Assembly (NCBI GenBank): GCA_038040325.1
Contig: JBBPIM010000053.1
Location: forward strand, 1-11,203
Source of the DNA: Mayfieldus profundus
GTDB taxonomy: Bacteria > Actinomycetota > Thermoleophilia > Solirubrobacterales > 70-9
Length of the DNA: 11,203 nt
Reading direction: 5' to 3'
The translations under genes and the position numbers were made by a program. The notes under the pieces are model-generated. The model made no database searches and was not told the origin of the DNA. It saw nothing but the letters and a program-made list of their open reading frames with translations. Below are positions 6,746 to 11,203 of the stretch, piece after piece (the first letter of the stretch is position 1; each line of letters starts with the position of its first letter).

Positions 6746-6811
6746 GGGCGAGTCCTGGCACCACCACCACGCCTTCCCCCGCTTCGCAGTCACGGCCTGC
6801 GAGGCACCCCG

Positions 6812-6852
6812 AAAAGGCGGCGGCCCCGCCCTCTGTCGGAGAACGGGGCCGC
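6812..6852 (-). terminator. Hairpin terminator of the 53-aa small gene
   Basis: GCGGCCCCG (6820-6828) pairs with CGGGGCCGC (6844-6852) around a 15-base loop. On the minus strand the stem is followed after four bases by TTTT (6815-6812). It lies 24 bases past the stop of the small gene and upstream of the marR promoter, insulating the two transcription units. The TTTC after the stem on the plus strand could make it weakly bidirectional. Confidence 0.75.
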
Positions 6853-6875
6853 TTTCAGCTCAGTTGACGAGCCGG

Positions 6876-7037
6876 CTAGCTACCCTCGCCGCCGCCCTCG
6901 CCGCCGCCCTCTCCGCCCTCTCCGCCGTCGCCGCCGCCCTCTCCGGGCTGCGGCACTTCGGGGGCTGGGGCTCCTTCACCACCGCCCTCTCCGGGCTCCT
7001 CGCTCGGTACCGACGGTGTCTCGGGGGACTCGGTCAT
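6876..7037 (-). CDS. Small Gly/Glu/Pro-rich protein, 53 aa
   Basis: The protein starts MTESPETPSVPSEEPGEGGG, has a second PGEGGG block, and ends in a run of GEGG units before the stop TAG. I do not recognise a family. It is strongly acidic, has no hydrophobic core or basic residues, and should be disordered. The coding call rests on context: AAGGAGGAG (minus strand, 7050-7042) lies six bases before the ATG, and a good terminator follows the stop. The region has no overlapping convincing gene. The unit PGEGGG recurs 16 codons apart with nearly the same DNA. It might be a flexible secreted or surface-associated peptide or a stress-related disordered protein, but nothing in the sequence decides this. 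GC-rich Gly codons alone could produce such a frame by chance, though the ribosome binding site and terminator argue against that. Confidence 0.6.
   Translation of the reverse strand: MTESPETPSVPSEEPGEGGGEGAPAPEVPQPGEGGGDGGEGGEGGGEGGGEGS
6934..6997. repeat. 16-bp direct repeat inside the small Gly/Glu-rich gene
   Basis: CCGCCCTCTCCGGGCT occurs at 6934-6949 and 6982-6997, exactly 48 bases apart and in the same reading frame on the minus strand, encoding the repeated (Q/E)PGEGG block. It sits within a wider CCGCC-rich low-complexity stretch (6884-6940), consistent with growth of the gene by in-frame duplication or slippage. Confidence 0.7.
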
Positions 7038-7084
7038 CTGACTCCTCCTTCATTCGATGGCGACTGGATGCTGGGAAGCCGCTA

Positions 7085-7133
7085 CCCGGGCGACCCGGGC
7101 TTCAATCTAACCCGCAATCGGCCGCGAGCACAA
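7085..7133 (-). promoter_or_regulatory. Weak candidate promoter and leader hairpin for the small Gly/Glu-rich gene
   Basis: On the minus strand TTGTGC (7133-7128) and TAGATT (7109-7104) could serve as -35 and -10 with an 18-base spacer. A CCCGGG-CGA-CCCGGG hairpin (7085-7099) lies at or just after the expected transcription start, about 35 bases before the ribosome binding site. Matches to consensus are modest, and the hairpin could instead be the end of an older minus-strand gene. Confidence 0.28.
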
Positions 7134-7345
7134 GCTCCGCATCCATGTTCAACTTCATCATCTCCAGTCCGGCGGACGCGAGATTCGCATCGATGTGGGC
7201 AACCGCATCCGTCTGGACCACGACGCGGAAGTGCCGGACATAGGCGTCCAGCGCGCTGTAGCGTTCGGATGCCAGGCACAGCCTCCGAGGCGCTCTCCGC
7301 AAGCCGGTCCGCATCCGAATGCTCGTAGGGTGCCGCCCATGCCAC
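7102..7345 (-). pseudogene. Possible frameshifted remnant of a minus-strand gene
   Basis: The 7102-7338 stretch has no intact gene. On the minus strand one frame ends in a natural-looking segment (YSALDAYVRHFRVVVQ, then AVAHIDANLASAGLEMMKLN) that stops with TGA at 7102, with coding-like third positions. Further upstream the coding-like sequence appears in a different frame (AAPYEHSDADRLAESASEAV), with the change near 7255-7275. A GGAGG lies just upstream near the start of the topoisomerase gene, so the putative gene would begin inside or at the 5' end of the divergent topoisomerase gene. I do not recognise the family. The alternative is that both segments are chance open frames in high-GC DNA. 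Confidence 0.28.
7326..7331 (+). promoter_or_regulatory. TANNNT-type -10 candidate for the topoisomerase gene
   Basis: TAGGGT lies seven bases before the ATG at 7339, and no Shine-Dalgarno sequence is present. This spacing fits a leaderless transcript. No clear -35 box is seen. Confidence 0.3.
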
Positions 7346-8352
7346 GCCTCCGTAGAGTCGACTGCACCGGCCCGGGAATCCGGCGAATCGGCCGCGGGCG
7401 CAGCTTCAGCTACGAGGAGGCGGACGGCACCACGATCGAGGATCGCGAGGTGCGGGAGCGGATCGCCGAGCTGGCGATTCCCCCGGCGTGGGACGACGTC
7501 TGGATCTGCCCCCACCCTCAGGGCCACATCCAAGCCACCGGCACCGACGACGCCGGCCGCAAGCAGTACCTCTACCACCAGAAGTGGCACGAGCATCGCC
7601 ACCAGGCCAAGTTCGACCGCATGCTGGAGTTCGCGCGGCGGCTGCCGGCCATGCGCAAGCAGCTCGACGAGGACATCGCCCTTCGTGGCCTCCAGCAGCG
7701 CCGCGTGCTGGCCTGCGCGGCGAAGCTGCTCGACGTCGGCTTCTTCCGGATCGGGACCGAGCGCTACGCAGCCGAGAACGAGAGCTACGGGCTGTCGACT
7801 ATGAAGCGCAGCCACCTCCGCCTCGCCCCTGGCAAGGCGGTCTTCGACTTCCCCGCCAAGGGCGCGAAGCGCCAGGTTCAGGAGATAGCCGACCCCTCCG
7901 TGCTGCCCACCATCCGTGCCCTGAAGCGGCGCGGAGGCAACGCAGCCGAGCTGTTCGCCTTTCGCAACGGAAACAGCTGGACGAACGTCAGCTCGGAAAT
8001 GATCAACGAATACCTCAAGGAGCTCACCGGCGCGGACTTCACGGCCAAGGACTTCCGGACCTGGAACGCCACGGTGCTGGCGGCCGCCCTGATCGGCGCC
8101 CGCGCCGACGAGGCGACCTCGAAGACGGCCCGCAAGCGGATCGCCACCGACGCGGTCGAGCAGGTCGCGGTCTACCTCAACAACACGCCGGCGGTGTGCC
8201 GCTCGGCCTACATAGATCCCGGCGTATTCGACCGCTTCGACTCGGGAGAGACGATTCGCGCAAGCTTGAGGCGGGTCATGGGAGGCGACGAGCCGGGCAG
8301 CTTCCCCGACCGCGAGGCGATCGAGCGGGCGGTGCGACGGCTGCTCGCCTGA
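7339..8352 (+). CDS. DNA topoisomerase IB (poxvirus/eukaryote type)
   Basis: This 337-aa single-subunit enzyme nicks one DNA strand through a 3'-phosphotyrosine and relaxes positive and negative supercoils without ATP. The N-terminal domain includes SYEEADG and IPPAWDDVWICP, then HIQATGTDDAGRKQYLYH with KWHEHR, all conserved in bacterial TopIB. Predicted catalytic residues are Arg137 in FFRIGTERY, Lys174 in FDFPAKGAK, Arg240 in DFRTWNAT, and nucleophile Tyr291 in CRSAYIDP. The position equivalent to the vaccinia His265 is Asn282 (NNTPAV); I recall Asn as common in bacterial members. The length matches the bacterial family (about 330-360). I chose the ATG at 7339 because the open frame upstream to 7195 has unnatural composition. 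No ribosome binding site is visible. The gene ends 8 bases from the stop of the convergent PLC-like gene. Confidence 0.95.
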   Translation: MPRLRRVDCTGPGIRRIGRGRSFSYEEADGTTIEDREVRERIAELAIPPAWDDVWICPHPQGHIQATGTDDAGRKQYLYHQKWHEHRHQAKFDRMLEFARRLPAMRKQLDEDIALRGLQQRRVLACAAKLLDVGFFRIGTERYAAENESYGLSTMKRSHLRLAPGKAVFDFPAKGAKRQVQEIADPSVLPTIRALKRRGGNAAELFAFRNGNSWTNVSSEMINEYLKELTGADFTAKDFRTWNATVLAAALIGARADEATSKTARKRIATDAVEQVAVYLNNTPAVCRSAYIDPGVFDRFDSGETIRASLRRVMGGDEPGSFPDREAIERAVRRLLA

Positions 8353-8360
8353 GGGCGGGG

Positions 8361-9668
8361 TCAGCCGCGGGCGTCCGCGACGACCCAGTCCCCGCCGCTG
8401 CTGCGGCGGTAGCCGAGCCAGACCTCCATCGTCCCCGCGCGCTTCATCGCTCGACGCAGGAGCTGCGCCTCGTAGCCCGTGCGCGGCACGGCGAAGCGAG
8501 CGTGGAACTTGCGGCAACCGGCCCGGCCTTTGCGCTGGCGGACTCTGTGCTTGGCCACGACCCACACGTCACCCCGGCGGCAGGCGGGACGGCGCCGCTT
8601 GCGGCAGGGCCGGGTGCGCCACGGCGTCTCGAGGCCCTGCGTGGCTCGCTGCTGCACCGCGCATCGCGCCGAGCCGGGCTGTCCCTGCGCCCAGCTCCAG
8701 ACCAATGCCGCCAGCCGCGAGTCGTCGCGGGTGAGCTGGTCGAGTCCGACCAGGTCCACGCCGCAGCGGGCCATCTGCGAGGCGGTCCTCGGCTTGATCC
8801 CATCGTCCGGACTGCCGGCGTTCGCAGTCAGCTGGGTGCTGTCCTCGTAATAGCGGATCAGCCTGTTGTCGAACTCGATCCGCTTGAAGTCCGGCCCGCA
8901 GTCGGGGTAGTCGGTGAAGCCGTGCGGCCGTTCCTCCTTGTGTGCATCCCAGTCGAAGATCACCGATGGCCAGCCCGAGCCGACCCCGCAGTCGCTGACG
9001 ATCACGACCTGCGCGCCCGAGGCCAGGACCCGCCGGCGGTTGAGGTCGGAGGGAAGGCGCCTGCAACCCCCGGGCGCCGGCTGGTAGAGCAACCCGCCGA
9101 GGCGCTGGGCGACGACCGAGGCGGCCGTGTCGTAGCCGGTCTGGTTGTCGAGGTGGTCCTCGAGATAGAGCAGCAGAACAGCCCGGCGATTCGCGGGCTT
9201 GCGCAGCCAGCCTGCGATCTCGTCGAGCACCTCACGGAGCGGCTTCTCGATCGAGCAGCCGGCGTGCGCCTCGGAGCCGGACCGGGCGTGACATACCACC
9301 GGGGCGAGGCCGCCCGCCTGAAGGCTGAGAAACCAGTGCACATCGAGCTCGACGCTGCGGATCCCCAAGTCGAGCTGGTCTGTGATCGCCAGCTCCTGGT
9401 TGGAGTCCTGGGCCGACAGCGTCTGGCCCATCTCGGCGGTGCTGTTGAAGGAGTTGTGGGTGCCTACCCAGGGGGCGTTGCGCATGCCGACGTCGTCGGC
9501 GAGCCCGTGCTGGAGCTCCAGGGCCCGCTGCACCCAACCGCCGCTCGTGGCGGCGGCCGCGGCAGAATGGGCCGAGGCGGGGCCTGTTGCAAGCGCGACC
9601 GTGACCGTTGCCGCAGCGAGAAGCGCCGCAGCCGCGGGTACACCCAACTTCCTCCGTCCCCAGCCCAC
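8361..9668 (-). CDS. Secreted PI-PLC-like (Ca2+-dependent phosphoinositide phospholipase C type) protein
   Basis: This 435-aa exported protein has an N-terminal signal peptide with GRRK followed by an Ala-rich hydrophobic stretch and a likely cleavage after ASA (about residue 33). The TIM-barrel PLC X-like domain follows: WVGTHNSFN with catalytic-type His71, LGIRSVELDVHW with Glu107 and Asp109 as possible metal ligands, and VVCHA with the second His127. LLLYLEDHLD and VIFDWDAHK continue the barrel, and VDLVGLDQLTRDD then VWSWAQGQPG closes it, as in bacterial members of this family. The last 85 residues or so (from CAVQQRATQ) are rich in Arg, Lys and Cys and lie outside the core domain. Phospholipid or glycerophosphodiester cleavage outside the cell is expected; the substrate is unproven. 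The start is GTG at 9668 with no ribosome binding site and a TAAGAT box 8 bases upstream. Confidence 0.88.
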   Translation of the reverse strand: MGWGRRKLGVPAAAALLAAATVTVALATGPASAHSAAAAATSGGWVQRALELQHGLADDVGMRNAPWVGTHNSFNSTAEMGQTLSAQDSNQELAITDQLDLGIRSVELDVHWFLSLQAGGLAPVVCHARSGSEAHAGCSIEKPLREVLDEIAGWLRKPANRRAVLLLYLEDHLDNQTGYDTAASVVAQRLGGLLYQPAPGGCRRLPSDLNRRRVLASGAQVVIVSDCGVGSGWPSVIFDWDAHKEERPHGFTDYPDCGPDFKRIEFDNRLIRYYEDSTQLTANAGSPDDGIKPRTASQMARCGVDLVGLDQLTRDDSRLAALVWSWAQGQPGSARCAVQQRATQGLETPWRTRPCRKRRRPACRRGDVWVVAKHRVRQRKGRAGCRKFHARFAVPRTGYEAQLLRRAMKRAGTMEVWLGYRRSSGGDWVVADARG

Positions 9669-9676
9669 GGCGCGCG

Positions 9677-9682
9677 ATCTTA
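9677..9682 (-). promoter_or_regulatory. TAAGAT -10 candidate for the PLC-like gene
   Basis: On the minus strand TAAGAT is followed by CGCGCGCC and the GTG start. The string TAAGATCGCGC closely resembles TAGGATCGCGC in front of the ABC operon GTG at 650. No -35 or Shine-Dalgarno sequence is visible, which suggests leaderless expression independent of the upstream tetR gene. Confidence 0.4.
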
Positions 9683-9724
9683 GAGAGCGCGCAGCCGTGC
9701 CGCGCCGGTCGAGCCCGCGAGCTC

Positions 9725-10387
9725 TTAGAGCACCCCGCGACCCTGCGCCGCCATCTTGCCCAGCAGTCGTCCCAGCGATTCCGGCGTCCAGGTCTCGGGG
9801 TCATTGAGCAATGCGCGGGCACCGGACTCGGCCAGGCCGACGATCACGAAGCCCAGCAGCCGCGCGGCGGACTCGAGCTCGACGTCGTCGTGAGGCTTGC
9901 GGCCCTCCAGCCATCCCCGCGCCAGCGCCGCGACTGCCTCGACCTGGGCGGCCCGCCCACGCTGGATGCGGCGCGCGATCGCGGCGTTGGCGCCCTCTCC
10001 CATGAAGATGATCCGCCAGGCGTCCGGCGAAGCGGCGACCGCGTGAAGGAACGCGGTCAGGCCGTCGATCAGGATCGGCTCGGGATCCTCGCTGGGCGCG
10101 TCGGCCGGCAGGGCGGCCGCGATCTCGCCCAGCACCCGCTCCTCCTCGCGGCGCAGCAGCGCCTTGAACAGTTCGTCCTTGCTCGGATAGCAGGCGTAGA
10201 CGACCGGTTTGGTGACCCCGAGGGCGTCCGCGATCGCCTCCATCGAAGTCCCCTCGTAGCCGCGCTCGAGGAACAGCTCGAAGGCCGCGTCGAGGACCAG
10301 CGGCCGGCGGCGCTCGGGGCCGAGATGGGCGGCGCGATGGCGCTCCACCTTGTTGTGACCGACCTCACGTAACCTGTCGCCAGACAT
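9725..10387 (-). CDS. TetR/AcrR-family transcriptional regulator
   Basis: This 220-aa dimeric repressor has its TetR_N helix-turn-helix domain at about 30-76: LDAAFELFLERGYEGTSMEA, IADALGVTKPVVYACYP and SKDELFKALL match the family closely. The C-terminal ligand-binding half is helical, with a GEGANAAIARRI segment. The gene is divergent from an SCP2-acyl-CoA dehydrogenase operon, so it probably senses an acyl-CoA, sterol or similar lipid and represses that operon and itself. Two 13-bp palindromes lie immediately upstream of its ATG. The roughly 28 residues before the DNA-binding domain are longer than usual; a GTG at codon 14 (10348) is an alternative start. Neither start has a good Shine-Dalgarno sequence; the ATG may be nearly leaderless. 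Confidence 0.92.
   Translation of the reverse strand: MSGDRLREVGHNKVERHRAAHLGPERRRPLVLDAAFELFLERGYEGTSMEAIADALGVTKPVVYACYPSKDELFKALLRREEERVLGEIAAALPADAPSEDPEPILIDGLTAFLHAVAASPDAWRIIFMGEGANAAIARRIQRGRAAQVEAVAALARGWLEGRKPHDDVELESAARLLGFVIVGLAESGARALLNDPETWTPESLGRLLGKMAAQGRGVL
10354..10369. promoter_or_regulatory. CRP-like inverted repeat
   Basis: TGTGA-N6-TCACG matches the CRP/FNR-type pattern TGTGA-N6-TCACA at nine of ten positions. It lies within the predicted N-terminal codons of tetR and about 96-111 bases upstream of the SCP2 start, a spacing usable by an activator. If tetR starts at the GTG at 10348, the site would be intergenic. Single sites of this length can arise by chance. Confidence 0.35.
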
Positions 10388-10423
10388 TTCCTACTTCTGG
10401 TAGTTTTTTCCTACTTGGAGTAG
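10387..10423. promoter_or_regulatory. Tandem TetR operators in the divergent promoter region
   Basis: CTACTTCTGGTAG (10391-10403) and CTACTTGGAGTAG (10411-10423) are two palindromic boxes exactly 20 bp apart. Each is preceded by TTTC, so the 17-bp units are direct repeats with 14 identities. The second has a perfect 5-bp half-site (CTACT/AGTAG), the first a 4-bp one (CTAC/GTAG). A 20-bp step places both on the same DNA face, fitting two TetR dimers. A minus-strand -35 candidate TTGCTA (10426-10421) overlaps the second box and TACCAG (10402-10397), an imperfect -10, overlaps the first. Confidence 0.7.
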
Positions 10424-10464
10424 CAACTTCGCCCGAAGGGTACTGCAGAGACGAGGAGGCTCCG

Positions 10465-10986
10465 ATGAGCGACGAGGCACAGCCGGCACAGGGCAACGGC
10501 GCCGGCGAAGCGCCCGACTTCAGCAAGCTTTCGGCAGACGAGTTCGCCGCGCTGGTCGCCAACGTGACCGACGAGCAGCTCGCCGAGGGAATGAACGGCC
10601 CCGGCCGCGAGCTCGCCCTGCGCGAGATCTTCAACCGCATGGCCGAGCACGTGAACCCGGACAAGATCAAGGGCCAGGACTCGGTCATCCACTTCAAGAT
10701 CCTCGACCGCCCCGACGGCGGCTACGACCATTTCGAGGTGGTCCTGCGCGACGGCACCTGCACGGTGACCGACGAGCCCGCCGAGGAGCCCAAGGTGACG
10801 ATCAAGGTCCCCCCGGTCGAGTTCCTGAAGCTGATCACCAACCAGACCTCGGGCCCGGCCCTGTTCATGACCGGCAAGCTGAAGCTGGAGGGGGACATCA
10901 TGTTCGCCAGCCAGGTCACGACCTTCTTCAAGATTCCCACTGCGAAGAGCAGCGGGGACAGCGCCGGCACGGAGGCGAGCGCCTGA
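10465..10986 (+). CDS. SCP2 sterol-binding domain protein
   Basis: This 173-aa soluble protein has an SCP-2 domain from about 50 to 160. Evidence includes an amphipathic start (LALREIFNRMAEHVNPDKI), the strand pair VIHFKILDRPDGG and YDHFEVVLRDGTC, EPKVTIKVPPVEFLKLITNQ, and the characteristic end GKLKLEGDIMFASQVTTFF. SCP2 proteins carry hydrophobic ligands such as sterols or long-chain acyl-CoA. The 45-residue N-terminus (QPAQGNGAGE, ADEFAALVANVTDEQLAEGM) is acidic and probably an additional helix. The ATG has GAGGAGG (10453-10459) five bases upstream. Its stop overlaps the start of an acyl-CoA dehydrogenase gene in TGATG, and a TetR gene is divergent, which points to a role in lipid or steroid catabolism. 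The ligand is not known. Confidence 0.92.
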   Translation: MSDEAQPAQGNGAGEAPDFSKLSADEFAALVANVTDEQLAEGMNGPGRELALREIFNRMAEHVNPDKIKGQDSVIHFKILDRPDGGYDHFEVVLRDGTCTVTDEPAEEPKVTIKVPPVEFLKLITNQTSGPALFMTGKLKLEGDIMFASQVTTFFKIPTAKSSGDSAGTEASA

Positions 10987-11203
10987 TGGCCACCAAGGAC
11001 ACCACCAAGGCCACCGGGAACGGCGCCGAGGACCCCAAGAAGGCTGCCGGGGCGGCGGCCGAACAGCCGGTTGAAGACCAGGTCGCCGAGCTGGGCATCG
11101 AGGTCACCGACGCCCCCTTCACGATGGAGCTGTCCGACGACCAGCGCGACATCCAGGAGTGGGCGCACGGCTTCGCCGAGCGCACGATCCGCCCCGCCGC
11201 CGC
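10986..11203 (+). CDS. Acyl-CoA dehydrogenase, N-terminal part, truncated by window end
   Basis: The first 72 codons are visible. The ATG shares one base with the stop of the SCP2 gene (TGATG), giving translational coupling. Residues from about 46 onward (TMELSDDQRDIQEWAHGFAE then RTIRPAAA) are the start of the acyl-CoA dehydrogenase N-terminal helical domain, where ELSDDQRDIQ is typical. The enzyme would be an FAD-dependent alpha,beta-dehydrogenase of acyl-CoA thioesters. Before the domain there is a low-complexity, Lys/Ala/Thr/Glu-rich extension of about 45 residues (TKDTTKATGNGAEDPKKAAG), unusual for the family but similar in style to the N-terminus of the upstream SCP2 protein. The catalytic base and FAD site lie outside the window. 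Confidence 0.88.
   Translation, partial: MATKDTTKATGNGAEDPKKAAGAAAEQPVEDQVAELGIEVTDAPFTMELSDDQRDIQEWAHGFAERTIRPAA

Noticed and set aside
7195..7338. Longer N-terminus of topoisomerase IB from position 7195
   Set aside because: The 48 extra residues do not resemble the family start, whereas MPRLRRVDCTGPGIRRIGRG at 7339 does.
8353..8360. A terminator between the convergent topoisomerase and PLC-like genes
   Set aside because: Only eight bases (GGGCGGGG) separate the stop codons. No hairpin is present, so the two transcripts probably overlap into each other's coding sequence.
7102..8565. A 487-codon minus-strand open frame antisense to the topoisomerase
   Set aside because: Most of it mirrors the topoisomerase codons. 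Only the last part (below 7339), which is not antisense to that gene, was kept as a weak pseudogene candidate.
7488..9683. A 731-codon open frame on the + strand across the topoisomerase and PLC-like genes
   Set aside because: It runs in another frame of the topoisomerase gene and then antisense to the PLC-like gene. Its composition is the Arg/Ala/Pro/Gly-rich pattern of a high-GC shadow, and both underlying genes have clear domains.
1..11203. tRNA, rRNA, CRISPR array or transposase
   Set aside because: No cloverleaf with a GGTTCGA-type T-arm, no regularly spaced repeats and no transposase-like frames or terminal inverted repeats were seen on either strand.

Overview
The window is high-GC bacterial DNA with dense genes, frequent GTG starts and start/stop overlaps. 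Together with the twin CBS-ATPase betaine importer, poxvirus-type topoisomerase IB, SCP2/acyl-CoA dehydrogenase pair and secreted PLC-like protein, this suggests an actinomycete, perhaps a Thermoleophilia/Solirubrobacterales-like lineage. That placement is inference, since no rRNA or marker gene is present.

Layout. (1) 1-613: the 3' end of a COG0701-type permease fused to a C-terminal YHS metal-binding domain. (2) 650-4295: a four-gene + strand operon for an osmoprotectant (quaternary amine) ABC importer, consisting of an ATPase with tandem CBS domains, two permeases and a lipoprotein binding protein. Neighbouring frames overlap (ATGACTGA, ATGA), and the operon ends in a strong hairpin at 4317-4346. 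(3) 4347-4554: a convergent gap holding a run of stable stem-loops, the longest with 18 paired positions; it is either a terminator region or an undescribed structured RNA. (4) 4555-4854 (-): a 99-aa acidic orphan protein with a good ribosome binding site. (5) 4966-6695 (-): a MarR regulator and an MFS exporter in a GTGA-overlapping operon. A 36-bp three-part dyad sits on its promoter. (6) 6876-7037 (-): a 53-aa Gly/Glu-rich small gene with its own ribosome binding site and terminator. (7) 7038-7338: mostly non-coding, with possible remains of a frameshifted minus-strand gene. (8) 7339-8352 (+): DNA topoisomerase IB, convergent with (9) 8361-9668 (-): a secreted PI-PLC-like protein. (10) 9725-11203: a TetR regulator divergent from an SCP2-domain gene overlapping the start of an acyl-CoA dehydrogenase. 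Two copies of a palindrome 20 bp apart lie in the divergent gap.

Functional picture. Three independent modules are visible: osmoprotectant uptake, a self-regulated MarR/MFS efflux pair, and a TetR-controlled lipid or acyl-CoA catabolic operon that continues off the right edge. No mobile element, CRISPR array, tRNA or rRNA was seen. I did not find convincing evidence of a novel multi-gene defence or biosynthetic system. The least explained elements are the structured gap at 4386-4542, the 53-aa and 99-aa orphan proteins, and the operator architectures.
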